Below are positions 44,667-55,681 of a DNA stretch of 58,388 nt, one piece after another (position 1 is the first letter of the stretch; every line of letters starts with the position of its first letter). The notes under the pieces were generated by a model, which did no database searches, was not told the DNA's origin, and saw only the letters and a list, made by a program, of their open reading frames with translations. Location: the NCBI RefSeq assembly GCF_947366995.1, contig NZ_CANBCC010000018.1, forward strand, positions 1-58,388. The letters are read 5' to 3'. The position numbers were made by a program, and so were the translations under genes. This DNA comes from an uncultured Aquabacterium sp. (GTDB lineage: Bacteria; Pseudomonadota; Gammaproteobacteria; Burkholderiales; Burkholderiaceae_C).

Positions 44667-45714
44667 ACCCCGCCCGGCGCCGTCGAAGGCGCTCACGATC
44701 GCCTCGCCCTTGATCGCGCTGGCCATCACCGTGGTGGTGGGCGTGATGCTGTTTGCCGCGCTGGGCAAGGACCCGCTCGCTGGCCTGCAGATGTTCTTCG
44801 TCGAGCCGCTCAAGAGCGGTTACGCCCTGGCCGAGCTGAGCCTCAAGGCCACGCCCCTGATCCTGATCGCGCTGGGGCTCGCAGTCTGCTTTCGTGCCAA
44901 CCTGTGGAACATCGGCGCCGAGGGGCAGTTCGTGCTGGGTGCCATCTGTGCGGGCGGCGTCGCGATGCACGCCACGCCCGAGACCGGCCGCTGGATCGTC
45001 GGGGCCGTGCTGCTGGCCGGCGTGCTGGGCGGCATGCTGTGGGCGGCCATCGTGGCCTTGCTGCGTGACCGCTTCCATGCCAACGAGATCCTGGTGAGCC
45101 TGATGCTGGTCTACGTGGCCGAGATGCTGCTCAGCTACCTCGTCTACGGGCCCTGGAAGGATCCGGCGGGCTACAACTTCCCGCAGACCATCACCTTCCT
45201 CGAGGCCACGCGGGTGCCCAAGCTCATCACCGGCTTTCGGATGAACATTGGCGTTTTCATCGCCCTGGCGGCGGTGGCGGGCTTCGCCATCTTCCTGTAC
45301 CGCACCTACGCGGGCTTTCAGCTGCAGGTGGGCGGGCTGGCCCCGGCGGCCGCGCGCTATGCCGGTTTTTCCAGCCGCCGGGCCTTGTGGACGGCGCTGC
45401 TGCTGTCGGGTGGCATGGCCGGGCTGGCCGGGGCGCTGGATGTGGCCGGGCCGCAAGGGCAGCTCACACCCTATGTGCCGCTGGGCTACGGCTTCGCGGC
45501 CATCATCGTCGCCTTTGTCGGCCGGCTGAACCCGATCGGCATCGTGTTCTCGGCCGTGCTGATGAGCATGTTCTACATCGGCGGCGAGCTCGCCCAGTCG
45601 CGCCTGGGGCGGCCCAAGGCCCTGACCGGCGTCTTCCAGGGCCTGCTGCTGTTTGCGCTGCTGGCTTGCGACACCTTCATCCACCAACGCCTGCGCTGGG
45701 TGAGCACCAAATGA
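44653..45714 (+). CDS. ABC transporter permease 1 (BMP-associated, nucleoside type)
   Basis: 353 residues with about nine membrane helices and the BPD_transp_2 sequence FRANLWNIGAEGQFVLGAICAGGVA typical of YufP-like permeases. The start overlaps the ATPase gene by 14 bp, and the stop overlaps the second permease start (ATGA). It forms the channel together with permease 2. Confidence 0.93.
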   Translation: MFKLEPRPAPSKALTIASPLIALAITVVVGVMLFAALGKDPLAGLQMFFVEPLKSGYALAELSLKATPLILIALGLAVCFRANLWNIGAEGQFVLGAICAGGVAMHATPETGRWIVGAVLLAGVLGGMLWAAIVALLRDRFHANEILVSLMLVYVAEMLLSYLVYGPWKDPAGYNFPQTITFLEATRVPKLITGFRMNIGVFIALAAVAGFAIFLYRTYAGFQLQVGGLAPAAARYAGFSSRRALWTALLLSGGMAGLAGALDVAGPQGQLTPYVPLGYGFAAIIVAFVGRLNPIGIVFSAVLMSMFYIGGELAQSRLGRPKALTGVFQGLLLFALLACDTFIHQRLRWVSTK

Positions 45715-46646
45715 CCGGACTGACCCCTGAATCGCTGGCCCTGTTGCTGGCCGCCACGCTGAACGCGGGCACCGTGGTGGCGCTCGCCTCGCTCGGCCTC
45801 TTGATCAACGAACGGGCCGGTGTGCTGAACCTGGGCGCCGAAGGCATGATGCTGGTGGCCGCCATCGCGGGCTTTGCCACGGGTGTCAACACCGGCAGCG
45901 ACTGGCTGGGCTTTGCCGCCGGTGCCGCGGCCGGCGCGCTGATGGCCGGCGCCTTTGGCGTGCTGGTCATCTGGCTCAACACCAACCAGTACGCCACCGG
46001 CCTGGCACTGAGCCTTTTTGGTGCCGGCCTCAGCGCCTTCGTCGGCATCACCTACACCCAGCAGCGTCTGCCCGAGCGGCCGCATTTCGCCATCCCCGGT
46101 CTGGCCGATCTGCCCTTTGTGGGGCCCGCGCTGTTCCGACAGCACCCGCTCGTCTACATCACCATCGCGCTCGCCATCGGCCTGGCCTGGTTCCTGATGC
46201 GCTCGCGCGGGGGGCTGGTGCTGCGCGCCGTGGGCGAGTCGCCCGAGTCGGCCCACGCGCTGGGTTATCGCGTCCGCCCGATCCGCCTGCTGGCCGTGAT
46301 GACCGGTGGCGCGCTGTGCGGCGTGGCCGGTGCCTACATCTCGCTGGCTTACACCCCGCTGTGGGTGGAGGGCATGGTGGCGGGCAAGGGCTGGATCGCG
46401 CTGGCACTCACCACGTTTGCCACCTGGCGGCCCGGCCGTGTGCTGCTGGGCGCCTACCTGTTCGGTGGTGTGACGATGCTGCAGTTCCAGCTGCAGGGGC
46501 AGGGGGTGCAGATCCCCAGCCAGTTCCTCACCATGCTGCCATACCTGGCCACCATCGTGGTGCTGGTGCTGATCTCGCGCAACCCGACGTGGATTCGCAT
46601 CAACATGCCGGCCTCGCTCGGCAAACCCTTCCATCCCGGCGCGTGA
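45711..46646 (+). CDS. ABC transporter permease 2 (BMP-associated, nucleoside type)
   Basis: 311 residues, about eight membrane helices, with the YufQ-like block INERAGVLNLGAEGMMLVAAIAGF and GESPESAHALGYRVRPIRL cytoplasmic loop. It is coupled to permease 1 by ATGA overlap and followed after 59 bp by the binding lipoprotein gene. Together they make a heterodimeric inner-membrane permease. Confidence 0.93.
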   Translation: MTGLTPESLALLLAATLNAGTVVALASLGLLINERAGVLNLGAEGMMLVAAIAGFATGVNTGSDWLGFAAGAAAGALMAGAFGVLVIWLNTNQYATGLALSLFGAGLSAFVGITYTQQRLPERPHFAIPGLADLPFVGPALFRQHPLVYITIALAIGLAWFLMRSRGGLVLRAVGESPESAHALGYRVRPIRLLAVMTGGALCGVAGAYISLAYTPLWVEGMVAGKGWIALALTTFATWRPGRVLLGAYLFGGVTMLQFQLQGQGVQIPSQFLTMLPYLATIVVLVLISRNPTWIRINMPASLGKPFHPGA

Positions 46647-46705
46647 CTCGGCATGATCGTTGCTGATGTCCGTGGATTCAAGCAGTTCTCAACCCTGGAG
46701 ATGAC

Positions 46706-47869
46706 ATGTCCTCGAATTTGTCCAAGCGTTCCTTGCTGAAGCTGGCAGGCTGGGCTTCCCTGGCCGCCACCGCCGCCCTGGTGGGGTGCGGCAAGAAGGA
46801 GGAGGCCGCCACCCCGGCCGCCTCCGAGGCCTCTGCTGCCGCATCGGCTGCTGCAGCGGTCGGCCCGCTGAAGATCGCCTTCGCCTACGTCGGCCCGGTG
46901 GGTGACGCCGGCTGGACCTACGCTCACGATCAGGGCCGTCTGGCCATCGAAAAGGAATTCGGCGACAAGGTCAAGACCAGCTTCGTCGAGAAGGTGCCCG
47001 AGGGCCCCGAAGCCGAGCGCGTGATCCGCGACCTCGTCGGCCAGGGCAACATCCTGGTGTTCGGCACCACCTTCGGCTACATGGAGCCCATGCTGAAGGT
47101 CGCCGCCGACAACCCCAGCGTGAAGTTCGAGCACGCCACCGGCTTCAAGACCGCCCCGAACATGCGCACGTACGACTCGCGCACGTACGAGGGCGCCTAC
47201 ATGGCGGGGGTGATCGCCGGCTCGATGACCAAGTCCAACACGCTGGGCGTCGTGGGCTCGATCCCCATCCCCGAAGTCATCCGCAACATCAACGCCTTCA
47301 CGCTCGGCGCACAGAGCGTCAACCCCAAGGTCAAGACCAAGGTGGTCTGGGTGAACGCCTGGTTCGATCCCCCTAAGGAAACCGAAGGCGCGCAGAGCCT
47401 GCTGAACCAGGGCGCCGACGTGCTGTTCCAGAACACCGACTCGGCCGCCGTGCTGCAGACGGCCGAAAAGGCGGGCAAGTACGCCTTCGGCTGGGATTCG
47501 GACATGAGCAAGTTCGGTCCGAAGTCGCACCTGGCCTCGGCCGTGATCAACTGGGGCCCGTACTACGTTAAGGCCACGAAGGACGCCCTGGAAGGCACCT
47601 GGCAGACCGGTGGCGTCTGGTGGGGCGTGAAGGAAGGCGCCATCGACCTGGTGTCGGTGTCCGACGCCGTGCCGGCCGAAGTGAAGGCCAAGGTCGACAC
47701 CGTGAAAGCCGGTCTGAAGGATGGCAGCTTCTCCATCTGGAAGGGGCCGATCGTCGCCCAGGACGGCAAGGAGATGGTCGCCAAGGACACCGTCGCAGAC
47801 GACAAGTTCCTGGGTGGCATCAACTTCTACGTCAAGGGCGTGGAAGGTTCGATCCCGTCAGGCAAGTAA
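46706..47869 (+). CDS. BMP-family substrate-binding lipoprotein
   Basis: 387 residues. A lipoprotein signal ends in the lipobox LVGC (Cys28); an Ala/Glu/Ser linker then leads to the BMP/PnrA-like domain (IAFAYVGPVGDAGWTYAHDQGR, TRTYEGAYMAG-like block TYDSRTYEGAYMAGVIAG, WDSDMSKFGPKSHLASAV). BMP proteins such as PnrA bind purine nucleosides, so purine uptake is likely here. RBS GGAGA is close to the ATG at 46706. The 3' end overlaps the convergent PEP-CTERM gene by 12 bp. Confidence 0.93.
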   Translation: MSSNLSKRSLLKLAGWASLAATAALVGCGKKEEAATPAASEASAAASAAAAVGPLKIAFAYVGPVGDAGWTYAHDQGRLAIEKEFGDKVKTSFVEKVPEGPEAERVIRDLVGQGNILVFGTTFGYMEPMLKVAADNPSVKFEHATGFKTAPNMRTYDSRTYEGAYMAGVIAGSMTKSNTLGVVGSIPIPEVIRNINAFTLGAQSVNPKVKTKVVWVNAWFDPPKETEGAQSLLNQGADVLFQNTDSAAVLQTAEKAGKYAFGWDSDMSKFGPKSHLASAVINWGPYYVKATKDALEGTWQTGGVWWGVKEGAIDLVSVSDAVPAEVKAKVDTVKAGLKDGSFSIWKGPIVAQDGKEMVAKDTVADDKFLGGINFYVKGVEGSIPSGK

Positions 47870-48577
47870 AGCCAGGCGACGGCGCCGTGGCCCATCGGCC
47901 TCGGCCGCGCGGCGGCGCCGTGCCAGGGACACCACACAAGCCAGACCGGCCACGCTGAGGCTCAGCGTGTCGGCTTCCGGAATGGCCGACACATTGACGA
48001 CCGTGGCGGTGCCCAGCAGGTCGGTGTAGGAAATCGTGCCGGTGTCCAGCGAACTGAGCCGGTACAGCCCGAACGCGGAGCCCGGGGTGCCGGCGGCACC
48101 CTGCAGCACGCTCACCAGTTCGGCGGTCGTGGGCGCAGCCGGATTCAACGCACCGAAGGTGCTGCTGAAGTTCAGCGTCTGAGCGCGTTCGTGGTCCTGC
48201 CCCGGTGGCGTCGTCCATGCGGTTGCCACCCCACTTTGCACCGAGACCGTGCCAGCCAGGGCGCCTGTCAGGAAGAACGTGAAGGTGAGCGTGTCGCCCG
48301 TGTTCGACGGCGGCACAGGAAACGGGCTGTATGGCGCGAGAGTGGTGTCGCTGGCATACACCAGCGTCTGGCTGATGCCGTCCGAGGTCGACGCCAGCAG
48401 GTTGGCCGTGTCGAAGGTGATGCGGCCTGTGGCCGACTGGCCGGACAGGTCCGTGGTGGTGGCCGTCAGGTGCTCGAACGCACGCTGGTAGTCGACCCGG
48501 TAGTCGATGCTGATGGGTGCAGCGTGCACGGCAGAAGCGGCGGCAAGTGCGGTGGCGGTGAGCGCAAGGCGGAGCAT
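47858..48577 (-). CDS. PEP-CTERM-like exported protein, variant sorting signal
   Basis: 239 residues: a Sec signal (MLRLALTATALAAASAVHAA), a beta-rich extracellular domain (FEHLTATTTDLSGQSATGRITFDTANLL, then GDTLTFTFFLTGAL) and a C-terminal sorting tail IPEADTLSLSVAGLACVVSLARRRR. The usual PEP motif is IPEA here, and another 15 basic or polar residues follow the Arg cluster. It is end to end with, and overlaps, the BMP gene. Function unknown; a surface or matrix location is inferred. The upstream inverted repeat at 48668-48685 may regulate it. Confidence 0.8.
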   Translation of the reverse strand: MLRLALTATALAAASAVHAAPISIDYRVDYQRAFEHLTATTTDLSGQSATGRITFDTANLLASTSDGISQTLVYASDTTLAPYSPFPVPPSNTGDTLTFTFFLTGALAGTVSVQSGVATAWTTPPGQDHERAQTLNFSSTFGALNPAAPTTAELVSVLQGAAGTPGSAFGLYRLSSLDTGTISYTDLLGTATVVNVSAIPEADTLSLSVAGLACVVSLARRRRAAEADGPRRRRLALLA

Positions 48578-48667
48578 GGAAAGGCCCTTTCGGTGGTACG
48601 ACCGGTGGATGGGTACGGCACACAGCCTGGCCACCCTATCGGTCGCTTCTCCCGGTCGCAATCGCTC

Positions 48668-49848
<1,181 letters not shown>

Positions 49849-49849
49849 A

Positions 49850-50578
49850 TCAGTCCCGCGGCGGCAGCAACTGCACCGACGACAGGGCCGCCAGGCCAAT
49901 GGCCAGGGGCACTGTCAAGGCGTAGCCCAGGTGCTTGAACCCCAGCGCCCCGGCGACGCCGCCGACGAAGAACGCCAGCACCAGGCTGCCCTGCAGCTTC
50001 AGGCGCGCCTGGTTGGCTTCCACACGGGCTTCGCCAGGCCCGCCGGCGTTCCAGTACAGCAGCTTGCCCACCTCGATGCCCATGTCGGTCACCAGCCCCG
50101 TGAGGTGCGTGGTGCGGATCTCGGCGTGCGAGATCTTCGTGATCATGGCGTTCTGCAGCCCCATCACGAAGCACAGCAGGCCGACCGTCACCAGCAACTG
50201 CGTACCGATGATGTGGTGCAGGCTGCCCAGCACGCCAAAGCCCAGCAACAGCGCGGCCTCGGTCAGCAAGGGCAGGGCACACACGTGGCGTGAGCCGTTG
50301 CGCCGCGCCCAGTTGATCTGGATGGCCGACAGCGCCGCCCCGCCCAGAAACGCCAGCAGCGCCACCACGCCGGTTGCGGCCAGCGCCCATTCACCCAGCG
50401 CCATATCGTCGGCCATGCTGGACACCAGCCCGGTCACGTGCGAGGTGTAGCGCTCGGTGGCCAGAAAGCCTCCCGCATTGATCGCGCCGGCAATGAAGGC
50501 CAGCGAGATGCCCAGATGCAGATTGGTGCGGCGCGTGCGCTCCGGGGCAGTGAGGGCGCGCAGGTAGGCAATGGGCAT
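49850..50578 (-). CDS. DUF1275 (YoaK-like) membrane protein
   Basis: 242 residues, six or so membrane helices, with the family block FIAGAINAGGFLATERYTSHVTGLVSSMADD and GLQNAMITKISHAEIRTTHLTGLVTDMGIEVGKLL. Function is not established in the family; a transporter-like role has been proposed. It is divergent from the FtsX-type permease gene and convergent with adenine deaminase. Confidence 0.9.
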   Translation of the reverse strand: MPIAYLRALTAPERTRRTNLHLGISLAFIAGAINAGGFLATERYTSHVTGLVSSMADDMALGEWALAATGVVALLAFLGGAALSAIQINWARRNGSRHVCALPLLTEAALLLGFGVLGSLHHIIGTQLLVTVGLLCFVMGLQNAMITKISHAEIRTTHLTGLVTDMGIEVGKLLYWNAGGPGEARVEANQARLKLQGSLVLAFFVGGVAGALGFKHLGYALTVPLAIGLAALSSVQLLPPRD

Positions 50579-50604
50579 GGCAGACAGCAGGGGATGACAC
50601 CGGT

Positions 50605-50612
50605 GGTATACC
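50605..50612. promoter_or_regulatory. GGTATACC palindrome upstream of the DUF1275 gene
   Basis: An 8-bp palindrome with a GTATAC core lies in the short 68-bp divergent region, 27 bp upstream of the DUF1275 start. It equals the one at 40631-40638. By base composition a few chance GTATAC hexamers are expected in the window, so this is weak. Confidence 0.2.
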
Positions 50613-50646
50613 TCTGAATCATCGCGCCAATTTCAAGCCCCAACGC

Positions 50647-53274
50647 ATGACGATTGCCCCTGTCCTGTCGCCCGCCGCCTGGCGTTGGGCTCTTGTTCAG
50701 ACCCGCCGTGACCTGCGCGCCGCCAGCATGCGCTTTCTGCTGGTGGCCGTGGTGCTGGCCGTGGCGGCCCTCAGTGCCGTGGCTTTCTTCGCCGACCGCA
50801 TCGAAGGCGGCCTGAACCGCGATGCGGCGCAGTTACTGGGGGCGGATGTGGTCGTGGTGGCCGACCAGCCCGTGCCGGAGTCATTGCGCACGGCGGCGCA
50901 AGACCTGGGTCTGCGCCAGACACGCACGGCCGTCTTCCCCAGCATGGCGCGTGCGCCCGATGAACTGGGCGGCCGAACGAGGCTGATCACCCTCAAGGCC
51001 GTGGAGCCGGCCTATCCACTGCGAGGTCGGCTGACCCTCGCCACGCCCACGACCGCGGGCGGTTGGCGCGATGCCCGCCCCGCACCGGCGGGCGGGCCGG
51101 GACCGCGGGAAGTGTGGGTCGAGCGCAGCGTGCTTGCGGCACTCGATCTTTCCGTGGGGCAGGGCCTGTGGCTGGGCGACGCCCTGTTCACCGTGTCCGG
51201 CGTCATCCAGTCCGAGCCCGACCGTGGCGCGGGCTTTCTCGGTTTTTCGCCGCGGGTGATGATCCGCATGGCCGACCTGGCGGCCACGCAACTCGTGCAG
51301 CCCGCCAGCCGCGTCACGTGGCGCCTGCTGGTCGCCGGCCCGGCGCGCAAAGGCGACGCCCTTCCGGTCGCTGCGGCGCAGCCTGCGTCCGACAAACTGC
51401 CCCGCCCAGCAGGCAGCGAGGCCAACGCGCTTTCGCAGTTCACCATCACCGCCCGCCAGACAGCCGAGGCCGCCCGAGGCGTGCGGGTCGACAGCCTGGA
51501 CCAGGGCCGCCCCGAGATGCGCGCCACCCTCGACCGTGCGGGGCTCTTCCTGCGGCTGGTGGCCTTGCTGGCCGGGCTGCTGTCCGCCGTGGCCGTCGCG
51601 CTCGTTTCGCGGGATTTTGCTCAGCGCCGCCTCGACGACTGCGCACTGATGCGCGTGCTGGGCGTCTCCCAACGCACCATGGCCTGGACGTATGCCCTGC
51701 AGTTTGCGGCGGTGGGCGTGCTGGCCAGTGCGCTCGGCCTGCTGGCGGGCTGGCTGTGTCACCTCGTGTTCGTGGCGCTGCTGGCCGATCTGGTCGGCGT
51801 GGCGTTACCGGCAGCGGGCTGGCCACCGTACGCGCTGGGGCTGGGGGTGGGCGTGCTGCTCACGCTGGGTTTCGGGCTGCCGCCGGTGCTGCAGTTGGCG
51901 CGCGTGCCGCCGCTGCGTGTGCTGCGCCGTGACTTGGGCGGCATCAAGATGGGCTCGGCCCTGGTGTGGTTGCTGGGCGGCGGTGCGCTGCTGGGCCTGC
52001 TCATGCTGGTCGCGGGCGATGCACGCCTGGGCGGCATCGCCTTGGGTGGCTTTGCCGGGGCGGTGCTGGTGTTCGCGGTGGTGTCGCTGGGCGCGGTATG
52101 GGCCTTGCGCACGCTGGCCGCGCGACTGGGCCCACGTTTGCCGCTGGCCTGGACACTGGTGGCTCGCCAGCTCACTGCGCAGCCGCTGCAGACGGTGGTG
52201 CAGGTCTGTGCGCTCGGGCTCGGCCTGCTCGCGCTGATGCTGTTGGTGCTGATCCGCACCGACCTGATTGCCAGCTGGCGGCAGGCCACCCCCGCCGATG
52301 CGCCGGACCGTTTCGTCATCAACATCCAGCCGGATCAAGTGGCCTCGTTCCGGACCGCACTGAAGGCGGCGGGTGTGGCGCGTTTCGACTGGTATCCGAT
52401 GGCCCGGGCGCGCCTGGTGGCCATCAACGGACAGCCCGTGCGCCCTCAGTCTTACGAGGACGACCGCGCCCAGCGCCTGCTGGACCGGGAGTTCAACCTC
52501 AGCCACGCGGCTGCCGCGCCTCGCCACAACGAGGTGGTGGCCGGCCGCTACACGCCGGAAGAGCCAGGGGCCTTCAGCGTCGAAGAGGGCCTGGCCCAGA
52601 CCCTGGGGCTGAAGCTGGGCGACCGGCTCCGCTTCGACATGGCCGGGCAGATGGAGGAGGGCCGCATCACCAGCCTGCGCAAGGTCGACTGGTCGTCCAT
52701 GCGCGTCAACTTCTTTGTGATGGCGCCCCAGGCCGACAAGCCGACGTGGCCCGACACCTACATCACCTCGTTCAAGGCGCCGGCCTCGGGCGAGGTCGAC
52801 CGCCTGCTGGTCCAGCGCTTCCCCAACGTGACGGTGGTGGACGTGTCGGCCACACTGGCGCAACTGCAGGGCGTGCTCGAGCAGGTCATCACCGCGGTCG
52901 AGTTTCTCTTCCTGTTCACGCTGGCCGCAGGGCTGGTCGTGCTGATGACCGGCTTGCTGACCTCGCGGGAGCGGCGCGCCCGCGACTGGGCGATCTGGCG
53001 CTCGCTCGGGGCCACGCAGGCGGTGATCGGGCGGGTGCAGCGCCTGGAGTTGCTGGCGACCGGGGCGCTGGCGGGCGGGCTGGCGGCGACGGCCGCGCTG
53101 GTGATCGGCTGGATCCTGGCGTCGCGCGTGTTCGACTTCGTGTGGAGCGCCCCGTGGTGGGCCGTGCTCCCGGGGGCGGCTTGTGGCGCGCTGCTGGCTT
53201 GGCTGGCCGGCTGGTGGAGCCTCCGCGGCGTCGTGCACCGGCCGGTGGCCCTCACGCTGCGTCAGGCCGAATGA
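50647..53274 (+). CDS. FtsX-family ABC transporter permease (YbbP-like)
   Basis: 875 residues with the predicted-permease layout: an N-terminal helix (about 25-45), a large periplasmic MacB-like region, a first FtsX unit of three helices (about 300-420), additional helices (about 435-540), a second periplasmic region, and a C-terminal FtsX unit (about 750-870). It resembles YbbP, which works with ATPase YbbA. No ATPase gene lies nearby, so its partner is elsewhere or lost. It is followed by a hairpin at 53277-53312. Confidence 0.9.
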   Translation: MTIAPVLSPAAWRWALVQTRRDLRAASMRFLLVAVVLAVAALSAVAFFADRIEGGLNRDAAQLLGADVVVVADQPVPESLRTAAQDLGLRQTRTAVFPSMARAPDELGGRTRLITLKAVEPAYPLRGRLTLATPTTAGGWRDARPAPAGGPGPREVWVERSVLAALDLSVGQGLWLGDALFTVSGVIQSEPDRGAGFLGFSPRVMIRMADLAATQLVQPASRVTWRLLVAGPARKGDALPVAAAQPASDKLPRPAGSEANALSQFTITARQTAEAARGVRVDSLDQGRPEMRATLDRAGLFLRLVALLAGLLSAVAVALVSRDFAQRRLDDCALMRVLGVSQRTMAWTYALQFAAVGVLASALGLLAGWLCHLVFVALLADLVGVALPAAGWPPYALGLGVGVLLTLGFGLPPVLQLARVPPLRVLRRDLGGIKMGSALVWLLGGGALLGLLMLVAGDARLGGIALGGFAGAVLVFAVVSLGAVWALRTLAARLGPRLPLAWTLVARQLTAQPLQTVVQVCALGLGLLALMLLVLIRTDLIASWRQATPADAPDRFVINIQPDQVASFRTALKAAGVARFDWYPMARARLVAINGQPVRPQSYEDDRAQRLLDREFNLSHAAAAPRHNEVVAGRYTPEEPGAFSVEEGLAQTLGLKLGDRLRFDMAGQMEEGRITSLRKVDWSSMRVNFFVMAPQADKPTWPDTYITSFKAPASGEVDRLLVQRFPNVTVVDVSATLAQLQGVLEQVITAVEFLFLFTLAAGLVVLMTGLLTSRERRARDWAIWRSLGATQAVIGRVQRLELLATGALAGGLAATAALVIGWILASRVFDFVWSAPWWAVLPGAACGALLAWLAGWWSLRGVVHRPVALTLRQAE

Positions 53275-53276
53275 GA

Positions 53277-53312
53277 AAAGGGCAGGGGCGGGAAACCGCC
53301 ACACTGCCCTTT
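53277..53312. terminator. candidate bidirectional terminator hairpin
   Basis: AAAGGGCAG pairs with CTGCCCTTT around an inner GGCGG/CCGCC stem, directly after the permease gene and before the convergent cheW gene. Only a short T/A run flanks each side, so strength is uncertain. Confidence 0.6.
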
Positions 53313-53350
53313 GCGCCCTCCGCTGCGGGTCAGCCCGCAGCCGACTTGCC

Positions 53351-53977
53351 TCAGTGGTTGCTGAGGCTGTTGATCAGGCCCATCTCGGCGCTGCTCATCA
53401 GCGACTCGATGTCCATCAGGATCAGCAGGCGGTCGCTCACATTTGCGATGCCGGTGATGTAGGTGGTGTCCACCACGGCATTGCTCATCTCCGGCGCCGG
53501 CTGGATCATCTGCTCGGCCAGTTGCATCACGTCGCTCACCGAATCCACCACCGCGCCCACCACGCGGCCGCGCACGTTCAGCACGATCACGACGGTGAAG
53601 CTGTTGATCTCGGCCTGGCCCTCGTCATTGAGGCAGTTGAACTTCACGCGCAGGTCGACGATGGGCACGATCACGCCGCGCAGGTTCACCACGCCCTTCA
53701 GATAAGCCGGGGCGTTGGCGATCTTCGTGGGCGGCTCGTACGAGCGGATCTCCTGCACCTTCAGGATGTCGATGCCGTATTCCTCGCTGCCCAGGCGGAA
53801 GGTCAGGTATTCCCGGCCGGCGGCCACGTGGCGGACCTGGCCAGCCACGCTCGGCTTGTTACGCAGCGCGAGACCCGGCGCGGGCGTGCTGCCCTCGGCA
53901 CGGGTGGTCGCGGTGCCCAGGGGGGCGGTGGCTTGCAGGGTGTCCATGAACAGCCTCTCGATTTCGTCCTGCGCCAT
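53351..53977 (-). CDS. cheW: CheW chemotaxis coupling protein
   Basis: 208 residues. A 50-residue N-terminal extension (polar and Ala-rich) precedes a full CheW domain: REYLTFRLGSEEYGIDILKVQEI, PAYLKGVVNLRGVIVPIVDLRVKF, VVGAVVDSVSDVMQL and DRLLILMDIESL. It couples chemoreceptors to the CheA kinase. Encoded 93 bp downstream of the following chemoreceptor gene, with its own sigma-28-like promoter in the gap. Confidence 0.94.
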   Translation of the reverse strand: MAQDEIERLFMDTLQATAPLGTATTRAEGSTPAPGLALRNKPSVAGQVRHVAAGREYLTFRLGSEEYGIDILKVQEIRSYEPPTKIANAPAYLKGVVNLRGVIVPIVDLRVKFNCLNDEGQAEINSFTVVIVLNVRGRVVGAVVDSVSDVMQLAEQMIQPAPEMSNAVVDTTYITGIANVSDRLLILMDIESLMSSAEMGLINSLSNH

Positions 53978-54019
53978 GCGGGGCGCACACCGTGCCCCTG
54001 ATGCGGGGCGTTACGGGGG

Positions 54020-54045
54020 ATATCGGACGCCCCGCCGGAAACTGA
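54020..54045 (-). promoter_or_regulatory. candidate flagellar sigma-28 promoter of cheW
   Basis: On the minus strand, TCAGTTTC, a 10-base spacer and TCCGATAT lie 43 bp upstream of cheW. Both elements resemble FliA hexamers used in Burkholderiales; the spacer is one base shorter than usual. Confidence 0.4.
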
Positions 54046-54070
54046 AGGCCTGTGCTCGCGCCGATCGGAG

Positions 54071-55627
54071 TCAGATCTGGAATGCCGCCATCGAGCGGGT
54101 CAGCTTCTGGGCCTGATCCTCCAGGCTGGATGCTGCAGCAGCCGACTGCTCCACCAGCGCCGCGTTCTGCTGCGTCATCTGGTCAAGCCCGTTGACGGCC
54201 TGGTTCACCTGCCCGATGCCCGTGCTCTGCTCCGAAGAGGCCCGGCTGATCTCGGTGATCGTCTCGAACACCTTCTGCACGGACGACTGGATTTCCTGCA
54301 TCGCCGCACCGGCTTCTTCCACCAGGCGCGTGCCGGAGGCCACCGTGTCGCCCGAGGTCGTGATCAGCTGCTTGATCTCGCGCGCGGCCGTGGCCGAACG
54401 CTGTGCCAGCGAGCGCACTTCGGCGGCCACCACGGCAAAGCCGCGGCCCTGTTCGCCCGCGCGGGCGGCTTCCACGGCCGCATTGAGCGCCAGGATGTTG
54501 GTCTGGAACGCGATGCTGTCGATGACGCCGGTGATGTCGTTGATGCGGCGGCTGGTGGCACCGATCTCGCCCATGTTCGTCACCACCTCGCCGACGATGC
54601 GACCGCCCCGCTCGGCGGCGCGGGCTGCACCCTGGGCCAGCGCGTTGGCTGCGTTGGCCGATTCGGCGCTCTGCCGTACGTTGGCGGTGAGCTGCTCGAC
54701 CGAGCTGGCGGTTTCCTGCAGGCTGGTGGCGGTGTTCTCGGTGCGGCTGGAGAGGTCCATGTTGCCGCTGGCAATCTGCGACGAGGCCACCGAGATCGAA
54801 TCGGCCGAGCTACGGACCTCGGCCACCATGCTGCGCAGGGCGGCCTGCATGGCCTGGAGGGCCCTCATCAGGTCCGCCGTTTCGTCCTGACCTCCGGTGC
54901 GGATCTCCTGCTGGAGGCGACCTGCGGCGATGCCGTTGGCCACATCCACAGCACGGCGCAGCGGGGTCGTGATGGCGTGCTCGTTCAGCACGGTCGTCGG
55001 GGCCACGATCAGCAGGGCCACCACGACGGCCAGCCCGAAGAGCAGGCGCGTGCGCTGGGTCACCTCCTGCTGTGCCTCTGCCGAAGCCTTGGCTTCCGCC
55101 TGCAACGACTGGTCAAGGCGAACGCCGATCTCTTCCAGGCGCTGCAGTCCGCTCAGCACAGGGGCGAGGGTTTCCTGCGCCTGCGCTCCGGTCAGCTCGC
55201 CACTGGCCAGCCTGGGCGTGGCGCCAGCGACGCCTTGCTCGTAGGCTTGCAGCTGGGTCAGCAGGTCGCGCACCAGCGCATTGTCCGCGTCTTCTTCGCC
55301 GGCCAGCATGGCCTGCGCGGCTTCTCGCACGTCGGTCACGCGGCGTCGCCACTGCTCGGCGGCCGCGCCCACGGCCTCGGCCTGCCCGGCCTGCATCACC
55401 ATGGTGTTTTCATGGCGTCGCACGGCGCTCAGCTGCTGAGACAGGTGATTCAGGGAACGAAGCTCTTCATAGGCGTGATGGCGGAAGGCATCGAGCGCCT
55501 GCTGCGTGAACACCATGCCATACAGCCCGGCGCCACCCACGGTGGCCAGCAGAACCATCACCACCGCAATCGCCCCACGCATCCGGGTTCGGATGGTGAA
55601 GCGCCGCATTTGCGTCATCAAGGACAT
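54071..55627 (-). CDS. methyl-accepting chemotaxis protein, four-helix-type sensor
   Basis: 518 residues: an N-terminal helix (about 18-38), a helical periplasmic sensor (about 45-195, rich in Glu/Gln with [21 protein letters not shown], of the 4HB type), a second helix (about 198-215), HAMP, then a signalling domain with the conserved tip [20 protein letters not shown] and [12 protein letters not shown]. No C-terminal CheR tether is seen. The ATG at 55627 is the start with a proper membrane anchor; the ORF extension upstream covers a promoter. Possible Cache-free sensor for small molecules or metals. Confidence 0.92.
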   Translation of the reverse strand: MSLMTQMRRFTIRTRMRGAIAVVMVLLATVGGAGLYGMVFTQQALDAFRHHAYEELRSLNHLSQQLSAVRRHENTMVMQAGQAEAVGAAAEQWRRRVTDVREAAQAMLAGEEDADNALVRDLLTQLQAYEQGVAGATPRLASGELTGAQAQETLAPVLSGLQRLEEIGVRLDQSLQAEAKASAEAQQEVTQRTRLLFGLAVVVALLIVAPTTVLNEHAITTPLRRAVDVANGIAAGRLQQEIRTGGQDETADLMRALQAMQAALRSMVAEVRSSADSISVASSQIASGNMDLSSRTENTATSLQETASSVEQLTANVRQSAESANAANALAQGAARAAERGGRIVGEVVTNMGEIGATSRRINDITGVIDSIAFQTNILALNAAVEAARAGEQGRGFAVVAAEVRSLAQRSATAAREIKQLITTSGDTVASGTRLVEEAGAAMQEIQSSVQKVFETITEISRASSEQSTGIGQVNQAVNGLDQMTQQNAALVEQSAAAASSLEDQAQKLTRSMAAFQI

Positions 55628-55681
55628 TACTGCTACTCGCTCTTGTTCAACCAGGGTCAGGGTTTCACCTGAATCAGCTTT

